Shown in pieces: positions 27,682 through 36,915 of a stretch of DNA of 64,000 nucleotides. The notes beneath the pieces were generated by a model. That model did no database searches. It worked only from the letters and a program-made list of their open reading frames with translations, and had not been told where the DNA came from. Every line of letters begins with the position of its first letter. Position 1 is the first letter of the stretch. The translations under genes were made by a program, and so were the position numbers. Origin of the DNA: Aeromicrobium phoceense (GTDB lineage Bacteria > Actinomycetota > Actinomycetes > Propionibacteriales > Nocardioidaceae); contig NZ_JACEOG010000001.1 in NCBI RefSeq assembly GCF_013868155.1, forward strand, positions 1,302,001 to 1,366,000. Reading direction: 5' to 3'.

Positions 27682-28697
27682 ACGAGCTGAAGCTGGGATA
27701 CAAGGCCTCGGCCGAGCAGTTCGGTCCGCGCGACCTGGTGGAGTTCGCCGTCTCCGCCGAGGCGCACGGGATGGAGTCGGTCTGGACGAGCGACCACTTC
27801 CAGCCATGGCGCCACGTCGGCGGGCACGCCCCGTTCTCGCTCGCGTGGATGACCGCGGTGGGGGAGCGGACCGAGTCGGTCGTCATCGGCACCTCGGTGA
27901 TGACGCCGACCTTCCGCTACAACCCCGCCGTGATCGCGCAGGCGTTCGCGACGATGGGCTGCCTGTACCCGGGTCGGATCGTCCTGGGCGTCGGCACCGG
28001 CGAGGCCCTCAACGAGATCGCCACCGGATTCCGCGGCGCGGGCGAGCAGGACTGGCCCGAGTTCAAGGAGCGCTTCGCCCGCCTGCGCGAGTCGGTGCGG
28101 CTCATGCGCGAGCTCTGGTCGAACGAGCGCGTGTCGTTCGAGGGCGAGTACTACTCGACCCACGACGCCTCGATCTACGACCGGCCCGACGAGCCCATCC
28201 CCGTGTACATCGCGGCGGGCGGACCCATGGTGGCCCGCTACGCCGGCCGCGTCGGTGACGGCTCGATCTGCACGTCCGGCAAGGGCGCTGAGCTCTACAC
28301 CGAGAAGCTGCTGCCGGCGTTCCGCGAGGGCGCCGAGAAGGCCGACCGCGACCCCGACGCCGCCGACCGGATGATCGAGATCAAGCTCTCGTACGACACC
28401 GATCCCGAGCTGGCGCTGGAGAACACGCGGTTCTGGTCGCCGCTGTCGCTCACGCCCGAGCAGAAGCACTCGATCACCGACCCGGTCGAGATGGAGAAGG
28501 CCGCCGACGCGCTGCCCATCGAGCAGATCGCGAAGCGCTGGATCGTGGGCTCGGACCCCGACGAGGTCGCCGCGATGATCGGCCAGTACGTCGACTGGGG
28601 CTTCAACCACCTCGTGTTCCACGCCCCCGGCCACGACCAGGAGCGCTTCCTCGAGCTGTTCGAGCGCGACCTCGCCCCGCGCCTGCGCGACCGCTGA
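27678..28697 (+). CDS. fgd: F420-dependent glucose-6-phosphate dehydrogenase
   Basis: A 339-residue F420 enzyme very close to M. tuberculosis Fgd1 by eye ([72 protein letters not shown]). It oxidises glucose-6-phosphate to 6-phosphogluconolactone and makes reduced F420 for the luciferase-like oxidoreductases. The active-site motif containing H and W in DHFQPWRH is present. An insertion of a few residues (AGEQDW) is seen against the mycobacterial protein. The ATG has a GGCGGTGGC purine stretch rather than a strong ribosome site, and lies at the end of a small coupled reading frame. Confidence 0.94.
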   Translation: MNELKLGYKASAEQFGPRDLVEFAVSAEAHGMESVWTSDHFQPWRHVGGHAPFSLAWMTAVGERTESVVIGTSVMTPTFRYNPAVIAQAFATMGCLYPGRIVLGVGTGEALNEIATGFRGAGEQDWPEFKERFARLRESVRLMRELWSNERVSFEGEYYSTHDASIYDRPDEPIPVYIAAGGPMVARYAGRVGDGSICTSGKGAELYTEKLLPAFREGAEKADRDPDAADRMIEIKLSYDTDPELALENTRFWSPLSLTPEQKHSITDPVEMEKAADALPIEQIAKRWIVGSDPDEVAAMIGQYVDWGFNHLVFHAPGHDQERFLELFERDLAPRLRDR

Positions 28698-28703
28698 GCC
28701 GGG

Positions 28704-30683
28704 TCAGAGCGCGATCTCGGGCTTGATCTGCGAGACGCGCCAGATCCGGCGGCGGTAGGCGGCGCCCGCGGAGATGGCGACGCCTCCGACGACGTAGGCG
28801 GCCAGCACCGCGATGTCGCGCGGCAGCGAGTCGAGGTTCGCGCCGTACATCAGGTGCCGGATCCCGTCGATCGCGTAGGTCATCGGCAGGACGTGGTGGA
28901 TCGACTGCAGCGTGGGCGGCAGGGTCTGCCACGGGAACGTGCCGCCCGCACTGGCCAGCTGGAGCACCAGCAGAACGAGCCCGAGCAGCTGTCCCACGGG
29001 ACCGAGCCAGGCGTTCAGGGCGTGCACGATCGCCACGAAGGCCGCTCCCACGAGCAGCAGGAAGAACGCCACCTGCGTCGCGCGCAGGACGTCGATGCCG
29101 ACGACCGACATCACCACCGCGAGCATGATCAGCACCTGTGCCGCGGCGAGTGCGGCAGGCGTGAGCCAGCCACCCAGCGCCGTGCGCCACGGCGACTGCC
29201 GCGCCGCGATCGCGCGGTTCGACAGGGGGCGCACCAGCAGGAACATGACGTAGCCGCCCACCCATGCGCCGATCGCGAGGAAGAACGGCGCCAGCCCGGC
29301 ACCGTAGCTGTCGGCGGAGGCCTGGGCGACGTCCTCGGTCCGGATGGGCGAGGCGATCGTGCGCGCCGTCTCGTCGCGGCGCTGCTCGGAGAGGTCGGGG
29401 ATCGACCGCACGCCGTCGGCGAGCCCGTCCGCCAGCTCTCGGGAGCCGTCGCGGGCGCTCTCGAGCCCGTTGGCGAGGGAGCCCGCGCCGTCGGCCAGCT
29501 GGTTGGCGCCGTCCTGGGCATCGGTCTGTCCCGCGAGCAGTTCGGCGTTGCCGTCGCGCGCGGTCTGCAGGCCGTCACGGAGCGTCCCGGCGCCGCCGGA
29601 GAGCCGGGTGGCTCCCGCGCGAAGCTCGTCCGCACCCGAGGCCACGCGGTCCGCCCCGTCGGCCAGCTCGTCGATCTGACCGGTGGTGGTCTGCACCCGC
29701 TCGTCCAGGTCGTCCAGGGGCTGGCGCAGGTCATCGAGCGAGGCGAGGATCGCCTCCTGCTCGGCCGGGTCCAGGCCGGAGGCGGCCAGCCGCTCGGCGA
29801 TGTCGGCGCGTGCCGTGTCGAGATCGCCGTTGGCCTGCGCGGACGCCTCGGCGATGCGGTCGGCGACGGCGGCCAGCTCGGCGTTGCCGTCCGCGACCTG
29901 CCGGGCGCCCGAGGCGAGCTCGCCGGCGCCGTCGGACAGCGTGTCGGCGCCGGAGGACAGCGTGCCGGCTCCGGTCGCGGCGTCGTCCAGGCCGGCGCCG
30001 AGGGCGCGCTGGCCCTCCACCAACCTGGCCTCGCCCGCGGACAGCTCGGTGGCGCCCGCGCTGAGCCGCTGGGCGCCGTCGAGCGCGTCGACGAGGCCGT
30101 CGGCGAGCGTCTCGGCGCCCTCACCGGCCTCCTTCAGCTGGTCGTGCAGCGTCGAGAAGCCGAGCAGGAAGGAGGAGGCGGCCCGCTCGCTGACGTTCTC
30201 GGCGATGGAGGAGCTGACCTTCGTCAGCACCTGCTCGGCGATGGTCGAGGAGAGGTAGTTGTTCGCCTCGTTGGTCGTGAGGATCAGCGTGCCCTGCGCC
30301 GGGTCGAAGTCCGCCGTCGACGCGAGGGCGGTGGAGAAGCCGCGGGGGATCGTGAGGGCGAACAGGTAGGTGCCGTCCTCGACCCCGGCCGCGGCCTCGT
30401 CGGACCCGACCTGCTGCCAGTCGAACGAGCCGTCCTCGACGAGGTCGCGGGCCACGTCCCGCCCGGCGTGCACGGTGCCGCTCTGGGCGCTGTCGGCGGG
30501 TACGTCCTCGACGACGAGCGCCGCCTGGACGGAGGCGAGCTTTCCGTAGGGGTCGTGGTTGGCCCACAGGTAGAGGGAGGCGTACATCGTCGGGATGAGC
30601 ACGATCGCCAGCACGGCCAGCCGCGGCATCCGTCCGGCGGTGAGGCGGCGCAGCTCGCTCAGGGCGAGCCTCAGCGCGGTCAC
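28704..30683 (-). CDS. YhgE/Pip family membrane protein
   Basis: A 659-residue protein with one N-terminal helix (about 20-40, AVLAIVLIPTMYASLYL) and five or six C-terminal helices. Between them is a large outside region where, at about residues 190-470, LxxGAxxLxxG-type units repeat (LADGADRVASGADELRAGAT is one example). This is the YhgE/Pip organisation, related to ABC-2 permeases and to phage-infection proteins and type VII effectors' exporters; its exported substrate is unknown. The GTG overlaps the stop codon of the degenerate ATPase gene by 4 bp, with GGAGG upstream, so they form a two-gene unit. Its end is 6 bp from the convergent fgd gene. Confidence 0.9.
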   Translation of the reverse strand: MTALRLALSELRRLTAGRMPRLAVLAIVLIPTMYASLYLWANHDPYGKLASVQAALVVEDVPADSAQSGTVHAGRDVARDLVEDGSFDWQQVGSDEAAAGVEDGTYLFALTIPRGFSTALASTADFDPAQGTLILTTNEANNYLSSTIAEQVLTKVSSSIAENVSERAASSFLLGFSTLHDQLKEAGEGAETLADGLVDALDGAQRLSAGATELSAGEARLVEGQRALGAGLDDAATGAGTLSSGADTLSDGAGELASGARQVADGNAELAAVADRIAEASAQANGDLDTARADIAERLAASGLDPAEQEAILASLDDLRQPLDDLDERVQTTTGQIDELADGADRVASGADELRAGATRLSGGAGTLRDGLQTARDGNAELLAGQTDAQDGANQLADGAGSLANGLESARDGSRELADGLADGVRSIPDLSEQRRDETARTIASPIRTEDVAQASADSYGAGLAPFFLAIGAWVGGYVMFLLVRPLSNRAIAARQSPWRTALGGWLTPAALAAAQVLIMLAVVMSVVGIDVLRATQVAFFLLLVGAAFVAIVHALNAWLGPVGQLLGLVLLVLQLASAGGTFPWQTLPPTLQSIHHVLPMTYAIDGIRHLMYGANLDSLPRDIAVLAAYVVGGVAISAGAAYRRRIWRVSQIKPEIAL

Positions 30684-31297
30684 CGGGCACCTCCGAGGGT
30701 CGCGTGCGAGGTCCTGACGTTCCGCAGCGAGTTGGTGGTCAGCTGCAGGCACACCGCGAGGCCGCGGTCGGCCAGCTCGTGCGCCACGCCGAGCGCCGCG
30801 TGGGGATCGGCGCCGTACCGGTCGGGGCAGCACAGGACGAGAGCCGTGACACCGGGCCGCCGGGCGGCGACGTCGGCCAGCAGCGCGAGCCGCACGTCGG
30901 GTGGGACGTCCTCCACGCGGGTGCGCCGCCACTCCTGCGCGCCGCGCTCCTCGAGCCAGTCGCGGACGTCGCGTCGACCCGCGGGCCGGCGTGCCATCGC
31001 CAGCTCCTCGCCCATCGTGGTGGCCAGCGAGACGACGTCGTCCGGCTCGGAGACGTCGGGAACGTCCACGAGCGCCACCTCGTCGCGCAAGCGCTGCCCG
31101 TCGGCCTCACCGTCGATGAGCACCCGTCCCGAGGACGGGACCAGCCGCCCGCCGAGCAGCAGGCTGAACGCGGTGTGGCCGGTGCCGGGCGGGCCGTCGA
31201 CGACGGTCACCCCTCCGGACTCGATGGTGGCCGAGGTCGGCTCCAGCACCGCGGAGTGCGGGCCGTCCACCGACGTGGCGATCGCTTCGATTCTCAT
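30680..31297 (-). CDS. degenerate ABC-type ATP-binding protein
   Basis: A 205-residue protein with the outline of an ABC nucleotide-binding domain. Its P-loop is GPPGTGHT at residues 35-42, where H41 replaces the essential Walker A lysine. The LSGGQ signature is not found, and the region where Walker B would lie reads VTALVLCCPDRYG. It overlaps the YhgE gene by 4 bp. It may be an ATP-independent partner of the YhgE protein, or bind nucleotide weakly. No other ABC gene is close by. Function is unknown. Confidence 0.75.
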   Translation of the reverse strand: MRIEAIATSVDGPHSAVLEPTSATIESGGVTVVDGPPGTGHTAFSLLLGGRLVPSSGRVLIDGEADGQRLRDEVALVDVPDVSEPDDVVSLATTMGEELAMARRPAGRRDVRDWLEERGAQEWRRTRVEDVPPDVRLALLADVAARRPGVTALVLCCPDRYGADPHAALGVAHELADRGLAVCLQLTTNSLRNVRTSHATLGGAR

Positions 31298-31442
31298 GAT
31301 TCTCGCTCCCGGGGCCGGGGAGGTGGCCCGACCTTCCAGTCTCCAGCGTCACCCGCGGTTGCCCCAGAGGCGAGGCGGGTGATTCCCGTTACCCGCGCCG
31401 GGCGGTCCGGACCCCGTCGGCGCGATCACTAGACTCGGACTC

Positions 31443-33023
31443 GTGCCCGAACCCACCTTCTACGCCACGACGCCGATCTACTACGTCAACGACGCGCCGC
31501 ACATCGGTCACGGCTACACGACCACGATCGGCGACGTCATCACGCGGTGGCACCGCCAGCGCGGCGAGCGGGTCCACTACCTGACCGGCGTCGACGAGCA
31601 CGGCCAGAAGGTGCTGCGCAAGGCCGACGCCAACGGCGTCTCGCCGCAGGAGTGGGTGGACCGCCTCGTGGAGAACGAGTGGCTGCCGATGCTGCGCACG
31701 ATCGACGCGGCCAACGACGACTTCATCCGCACCACCGAGCCGCGCCATGAGAAGGGCGCCCAGGCGTTCTGGCAGGACCTCAACGACCGCGGCGAGGTCT
31801 ACCGGGGCGAGTTCTCCGGCTGGTACAGCGTCGGCTCCGAGGAGTTCGTGGCCGACGAGTACGTCGCCGACGGCGAGGGGGAGGACGAGGGCTTCAAGGT
31901 CTCCACCCTCGACGGCAGCCGGGTCGAGCACGTCACCGAGGAGAACTACTTCTTCCCGCTGAGCAAGTACGCCGAGCGGCTGCTCGCGCTCTACGAGGAG
32001 CGCCCCGACTTCGTCCAGCCCGAGTCCGCCCGCAACGAGGTCATCGCGTTCGTGCGCGGCGGCCTCAAGGACCTGTCGATCTCGCGCTCCACGTTCGACT
32101 GGGGCATCCCGCTGCCGTGGGACGACTCGCACGTCATGTACGTGTGGATCGAGGCGCTGCTCAACTACGTCACGGCCGCCGGGTACGGCGTCGACGACGA
32201 GCGCTTCGAGGACCTGTGGCCGGCCAACGTGCACTTCGTCGGCAAGGACATCGTCCGCTTCCACGCGGTGATCTGGCCCGCGCTGCTGATGGCCGCCGGG
32301 CTGCCCGTGCCGCACCGCGTCTTCGCGCACGGCTGGCTGCTGGTCGGCGGCCAGAAGATGAGCAAGAGCAAGGCCAACGGCATCCACCCCACCGAGATCG
32401 TCGGCACGTTCGGCTCGGACGCCTACCGCTACTACTTCGCGCGCGCCCTCACGTTCGGCAGCGACGGCTCGATCTCGTGGGAGGACATCGGCGCGCGCTA
32501 CCACGCCGAGCTCGCCAACGGCTTCGGCAACCTCGCCTCGCGCGTGGCCGCGATGATCGGCAAGTACTTCGACGGCGAGCTGCCGCCGGCGGGCCCGCTG
32601 AGCGACGCCGAGCAGCACATCGTCGACACGGTCGCGGCCGCGGTGACCGAGGCCGACGAGGCGATGGAGCGCATCGCGCCGCAGGACGCGCTCGCCGCGA
32701 TCTGGCGCATCGTCGACGCGCTGAACCTCTACATCACCGAGTCCGAGCCGTGGGCCGTCGCGAAGGACGAGTCCCAGCGCGAGCGCCTCGGCACGATCCT
32801 CAACACCGCCGCCGAGGGCCTGCGGGTCCTGGCCGTCACGCTGCACCCGGTGATGCCGAAGGCGACCGCCTCGCTGTGGGAGTCGCTCGGTGCCGAGCCC
32901 GGCCTGGGCGCGCTGGCCGACCAGCGCATCGACGAGGCCGCGCAGTGGGGCCGCCTCCGGCCCGGGGCCACCATCACGAAGGTGCCGTCGCTGTTCCCGC
33001 GCATCGACCTCGCCGAGGCCTGA
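31443..33023 (+). CDS. metG: methionyl-tRNA synthetase
   Basis: A 526-residue class I synthetase that charges tRNA-Met. HIGH is at residues 20-23 (PHIGHGYT) and KMSKS at 305-309, with the anticodon-binding alpha-helical domain after 370. Length suits the short actinobacterial MetS without the C-terminal EMAP-like domain. The GTG start lies 7 nt after TAGACT (31430-31435), a leaderless arrangement. tatD follows after 4 bp. Confidence 0.97.
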   Translation: MPEPTFYATTPIYYVNDAPHIGHGYTTTIGDVITRWHRQRGERVHYLTGVDEHGQKVLRKADANGVSPQEWVDRLVENEWLPMLRTIDAANDDFIRTTEPRHEKGAQAFWQDLNDRGEVYRGEFSGWYSVGSEEFVADEYVADGEGEDEGFKVSTLDGSRVEHVTEENYFFPLSKYAERLLALYEERPDFVQPESARNEVIAFVRGGLKDLSISRSTFDWGIPLPWDDSHVMYVWIEALLNYVTAAGYGVDDERFEDLWPANVHFVGKDIVRFHAVIWPALLMAAGLPVPHRVFAHGWLLVGGQKMSKSKANGIHPTEIVGTFGSDAYRYYFARALTFGSDGSISWEDIGARYHAELANGFGNLASRVAAMIGKYFDGELPPAGPLSDAEQHIVDTVAAAVTEADEAMERIAPQDALAAIWRIVDALNLYITESEPWAVAKDESQRERLGTILNTAAEGLRVLAVTLHPVMPKATASLWESLGAEPGLGALADQRIDEAAQWGRLRPGATITKVPSLFPRIDLAEA

Positions 33024-33027
33024 GCCG

Positions 33028-33885
33028 GTGACGCTCACCGAGGGCTGGCCGGCCGCGCCCGAGGCGCTGCCGCGCCCGGTCGTGGACAACCACTGCCACC
33101 TCGACACCCGCATCCGCGGGGGCGCGCTCATCCCCGTCGACGAGGCGCTCGACCGTGCCGCCGCGGTCGGGGTCACCCGCACCGTGCAGGTCGGCTGCGA
33201 CCTGGCCGGCTCGCGCTGGGCGGTCGAGGTCGCCCGCACGCAGCCGAGCATCGTGGCCGCGGTCGCGATGCACCCCAACGACGCGGCCCGCAGCGACACC
33301 CTCGAGGCCGACCTCGCCGAGATCGACCGGCTCGCCGCCGACCCCGTGGTGCGCGCCGTGGGGGAGACGGGTCTGGACTACTTCCGCACCGGCCCCGAGC
33401 TGCGTCCGCTCCAGCACCACAGCTTCCGCCAGCACATCCGCATCGCGAAGCGCCACGACCGCTCGCTGGTGATCCACGACCGCGACGCCCACGACGACGT
33501 GCTCGCGATCCTCGACGACGAGGGCGTCCCGGAGCGCGTGATCATGCACTGCTTCAGCGGCGACGCCGAGTTCGCGCAGCGGTGCGTCGACCGGGGCGCG
33601 TACCTCTCGTTCGCCGGCACCGTCACGTTCAAGAACGCCGAGTACCTGCGTGAGGCACTGCGTGTCACGCCCCGCGATCGCATCCTCGTGGAGACCGACG
33701 CGCCCTTCCTCACGCCCATGCCGCACCGGGGCGAGCCGAACGCCTCCTTCCTCATCCCGCACACCGTGCGCTTCATGGCCGAGGTGCTCCAGACCGACGT
33801 GGCCGAGCTGTGCGACGCCATCGACGAGAACACCGATCGGGCGTTCGGCGGACACTGGCCGGAGCGAGTCGCTACAGTCACATGA
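33028..33885 (+). CDS. tatD: TatD-family metal-dependent deoxyribonuclease
   Basis: A 285-residue metal-dependent hydrolase with the metal site DNHCHLD at residues 20-26, the conserved MHPND and GETGLDYF motifs near 85 and 112, and ETDAPFLTP near 228. TatD proteins have 3'-5' DNase activity and are linked to DNA quality control and peroxide damage. GTG start follows metG within 4 bp, so it is in the metG operon. The metG-tatD-rpfB-ksgA-ispE order matches M. tuberculosis. Confidence 0.93.
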   Translation: MTLTEGWPAAPEALPRPVVDNHCHLDTRIRGGALIPVDEALDRAAAVGVTRTVQVGCDLAGSRWAVEVARTQPSIVAAVAMHPNDAARSDTLEADLAEIDRLAADPVVRAVGETGLDYFRTGPELRPLQHHSFRQHIRIAKRHDRSLVIHDRDAHDDVLAILDDEGVPERVIMHCFSGDAEFAQRCVDRGAYLSFAGTVTFKNAEYLREALRVTPRDRILVETDAPFLTPMPHRGEPNASFLIPHTVRFMAEVLQTDVAELCDAIDENTDRAFGGHWPERVATVT

Positions 33886-33958
33886 GTCACAGGATTTGAA
33901 ATTGCCGCCACCAACACGCATGGTGGAAAGGTTGTATCTCCAACCCCTGAGGTAGTTT

Positions 33959-35065
33959 GTGCCCCGTTTGTTGCCTGAAGTCACCCCCCGGAACACCGTC
34001 ACCATGGCCCTGGCGGCCGTCGGTCTGGCCGTAGCCGTCGGCGGCGTCGTCCACGCCTCGACCTACGACGACCTCGTCCGTTTCGACGTCGACGGCGTCG
34101 TCACCGAGGTCCGCACCGAGAGCGAGACCGTCAGCGAGCTCCTCGCGGAGAAGAACGTCACGCTCGACCCCGCCGACCAGGTCAGCCCCGCGCCGGCCAC
34201 AGACCTCGACGACGGCGACGTCGTGAAGGTCCGCCGCGCGAAGGCAGTCACCCTCGTGGTCGACGGCAAGATCAGTCAGCGCACCGTGAACGACGTGGAC
34301 GTCGCCGGCGCGCTGGAGACCCTCAACGTCCAGCCGAAGGAGGGCGCCTCGTTCTCGATGGCTCCCGACGAGCGGCTCGGCCTCGAGGGCAACAGCGTCG
34401 TCGTGAGCAACCCCAAGCCCGTCATCCTCAAGGTGGACGGCAAGAAGCAGAAGCTCGTCACCGCCGCCCCCACGGTCCAGTCGCTGCTCCAGCAGCGCGG
34501 CGTGAAGGTCGGCGAGATGGACGAGGTCAAGCCCGGACTCGGGTCGTACCTCAAGCCGCGCCAGTCGCTGCGCGTCGTGCGGATCGAGAAGGTCACCCGC
34601 ACCGAGAAGATCGAGGTCGACCACGAGGTCGAGTTCACCGACGACTCCTCGCTGTACGAGGGCGACACCGAGGTCCTCAAGGAGGGCCGCGACGGTCTCG
34701 TCCGCGCGAAGGTCGAGCTGATCCTGGCCGACGGCGAGGTCCGCAAGCGCCGCGTCATCTCGCGCAGCACGGTCCGCCCGCCGATCGCCGAGGTGCAGAA
34801 GCGCGGCACGAAGAACCCCGACACCGTCGACGGCGGCGTCTGGGACCGCATCGCGAAGTGCGAGTCGGGTGGCAACTGGAGCATCAACACCGGCAACGGC
34901 TACTACGGCGGGCTGCAGTTCTCGGCCGCCACGTGGCACAGCGTCGGCGGCCCCGGGCTCCCGCACCAGCACAGCAAGGCCACACAGATCAAGTACGCCA
35001 AGATCCTGCAGGCGCGCTCCGGGTGGGGCCAGTGGTCCTGCGCGGCGAAGGTCGGCGTCAACTGA
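33959..35065 (+). CDS. rpfB: resuscitation-promoting factor RpfB-like lytic transglycosylase
   Basis: A 368-residue exported protein. An N-terminal signal/anchor helix ([22 protein letters not shown]) precedes three DUF348 repeats at about 44-200, a G5 domain at about 210-280 and an Rpf lysozyme-like domain at about 290-368. The catalytic glutamate is E302 (AKCESGGNW). Rpf proteins cut peptidoglycan and wake dormant cells. It starts with GTG after GAGG at 33949-33952. A short inverted repeat CCACCA/TGGTGG lies at 33908-33926 upstream. No c-di-AMP (ydaO) riboswitch is seen; the gap of 73 bp is too short. Confidence 0.95.
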   Translation: MPRLLPEVTPRNTVTMALAAVGLAVAVGGVVHASTYDDLVRFDVDGVVTEVRTESETVSELLAEKNVTLDPADQVSPAPATDLDDGDVVKVRRAKAVTLVVDGKISQRTVNDVDVAGALETLNVQPKEGASFSMAPDERLGLEGNSVVVSNPKPVILKVDGKKQKLVTAAPTVQSLLQQRGVKVGEMDEVKPGLGSYLKPRQSLRVVRIEKVTRTEKIEVDHEVEFTDDSSLYEGDTEVLKEGRDGLVRAKVELILADGEVRKRRVISRSTVRPPIAEVQKRGTKNPDTVDGGVWDRIAKCESGGNWSINTGNGYYGGLQFSAATWHSVGGPGLPHQHSKATQIKYAKILQARSGWGQWSCAAKVGVN

Positions 35066-35928
35066 GCGAGTCCGGAGCCGACCGCTCCGTCCGCCTCCTC
35101 GGCGCCGCCGACATCCGTCGGCTGGCGGCCGAGGCCGGCGTGCGCCCCACGAAGCAGAAGGGGCAGAACTTCGTCATCGACGGCAACACGGTGCGCCGCA
35201 TCGTCGACGTCTCCGGTGTCGGCCCCGACGACGTCGTGGTCGAGATCGGGCCCGGTCTCGGCTCGCTGACGCTGGCCCTGCTCGATCGCTCCAGCCACGT
35301 CACGGCCGTCGAGATCGACGACGTGCTGGCGGGTCTGCTGCCGGCCACGGTGGAGGAGTTCGCGCCCGGTACGGCCGACCGCTTCGACCTCGTGGTCGCC
35401 GACGCGATGCACGTCCGCGAGCTGCCGGGCCCGCCGCCCACGGCTCTCGTGGCGAACCTGCCGTACAACGTGTCGGTGCCGGTGCTGCTGCACTTCCTCG
35501 AGACGTTCCCGTCGCTGCGCACCGTACTCGTGATGGTGCAGGCCGAGGTCGCGCACCGGCTGGCCGCCGGGCCCGGCTCCAGGACGTACGGCATCCCCAG
35601 CGTGAAGGCCGCCTGGTACGCCGACGTACGCCTGGCCGGCAACATCGGCCGCAACGTGTTCTGGCCGGCGCCCAACGTGGACTCCGCGCTCGTCGCCCTC
35701 ACCCGCCGCGAGCCCCCGGCGGGCGACCGCAAGACGGTGTTCGGCGTCGTCGACGCGGCCTTCGCGCAGCGCCGCAAGACACTCCGCGCCGCGCTGTCGG
35801 GCTACGCCGGTGGCGGCGACGTCGCCGAGCGCGCCCTCCTGGCGGCGGGCATCGACCCGCGCACCCGCGGTGAGCAGCTCACCGTCGAGCAGTTCGCGGC
35901 CGTCGCCGACGCGCTGCCCCCGCGCTGA
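35062..35928 (+). CDS. rsmA: 16S rRNA dimethyladenosine transferase RsmA (KsgA)
   Basis: A 288-residue SAM enzyme that dimethylates A1518 and A1519 of 16S rRNA. Motif [15 protein letters not shown], the catalytic NLPYN and the entry motif [14 protein letters not shown] are intact. The start is uncertain. A CTG at 35062 overlaps the rpfB stop (CTGA) and gives the expected N-terminus [20 protein letters not shown]. An in-frame GTG at 35032 inside rpfB would add ten residues, and a GTG near 35139 would cut away part of the domain. CTG is a rare start. Confidence 0.9.
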   Translation: MSESGADRSVRLLGAADIRRLAAEAGVRPTKQKGQNFVIDGNTVRRIVDVSGVGPDDVVVEIGPGLGSLTLALLDRSSHVTAVEIDDVLAGLLPATVEEFAPGTADRFDLVVADAMHVRELPGPPPTALVANLPYNVSVPVLLHFLETFPSLRTVLVMVQAEVAHRLAAGPGSRTYGIPSVKAAWYADVRLAGNIGRNVFWPAPNVDSALVALTRREPPAGDRKTVFGVVDAAFAQRRKTLRAALSGYAGGGDVAERALLAAGIDPRTRGEQLTVEQFAAVADALPPR

Positions 35929-35997
35929 GCCGGCGGAGTTTCGCCACCGGTCACGGCGCGCGGTGCGCCGATGGGGACGCCCGTTAGGTTGGTGCCC

Positions 35998-36915
35998 GTG
36001 GTGACGAGGGTGACCGTGCGCGTGCCGGCCAAGATCAATCTGTGCTTGGGCGTCGGACGCGTGCGCCCTGACGGGTTCCACCCGCTGGCCACCGTCTACC
36101 AGGCCGTGGACCTCCACGACGAGCTGCGCATCACCGCGCGCGAGGACGGCGAGCTGAGCGTCGCCGTGCACACCGAGTTCGACCTGCCCGAGGGCATGAG
36201 CGTGCCGGAGGGCCCCGACAACATCGCCGTCCGCGCGGCGCAGCTGCTGCGCGAGCGGCTCGGCGACCCGGACCTCGGCGCGGACATCGCGATCCGCAAG
36301 GTGATCCCGGTGGCCGGTGGCATGGCCGGCGGGTCCGCCGACGCGGCCGCGGCCCTCGTGGGCTGCAACGAGCTCTGGGGCGGTGGGCTGGGCCGCGCCG
36401 ACCTCGAGCCGCTGGCCGCCGAGCTGGGCAGCGACGTCCCGTTCCTGCTGCACGGCGGCAATGCGATCGGTGGCGGCCGCGGCGAGACCGTCAGCCCCGT
36501 CCTGGCCCGCGGCGGTTACCACTGGGTGTTCGCCACGTCGTCCGAAGGACTCTCGACCGCTGCGGTCTACGCCGAGTTCGACCGGCTCAACCCGGGCGCG
36601 CCCGAGGTGCCCGAGGTGCCCGACGAGCTGATCAACGCGCTGCGCGCCGGCGATGCCCACGCGCTGGGGCGGGCCCTGTCCAACGACCTCACCGATGCCT
36701 CGCTGTCGCTGCGCCCCGAGCTGGCAGACACGCTCGAGGTCGGTCTCGAGGCCGGCGCACTCGGTGCCGTGATCTCGGGCTCCGGTCCCACCACGGCCTT
36801 CCTGGCCGCCTCCGAGGAGCACGCGCTCGACCTCGCGATGGCGCTCGCCAGCACGGGGTCGGCCGCCGACGTCATCCAGTCCCGTGGACCCGTGTCCGGG
36901 GCGCGGCTCGTCTGA
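35998..36915 (+). CDS. ispE: 4-diphosphocytidyl-2-C-methyl-D-erythritol kinase
   Basis: A 305-residue GHMP kinase of the non-mevalonate isoprenoid pathway, phosphorylating the 2-hydroxyl of CDP-ME. VRVPAKINLCLGVG opens the protein and PVAGGMAGGSADAAAAL is the ATP motif near residue 104. TAGGTT (35985-35990) ends 7 nt before the GTG at 35998. The ABC-F gene starts on its stop codon (TGATG). Confidence 0.96.
   Translation: MVTRVTVRVPAKINLCLGVGRVRPDGFHPLATVYQAVDLHDELRITAREDGELSVAVHTEFDLPEGMSVPEGPDNIAVRAAQLLRERLGDPDLGADIAIRKVIPVAGGMAGGSADAAAALVGCNELWGGGLGRADLEPLAAELGSDVPFLLHGGNAIGGGRGETVSPVLARGGYHWVFATSSEGLSTAAVYAEFDRLNPGAPEVPEVPDELINALRAGDAHALGRALSNDLTDASLSLRPELADTLEVGLEAGALGAVISGSGPTTAFLAASEEHALDLAMALASTGSAADVIQSRGPVSGARLV

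Noticed and set aside
31389-33299. Minus-strand frame of 636 codons opposite metG and tatD
   Set aside because: Translation is Arg/Ala/Val/Asp-rich with no motif; the plus strand holds intact HIGH and KMSKS motifs.
33886-33958. c-di-AMP (ydaO) riboswitch before rpfB
   Set aside because: The gap of 73 bp is too short and lacks the conserved motifs; only a small CCACCA/TGGTGG repeat is present.
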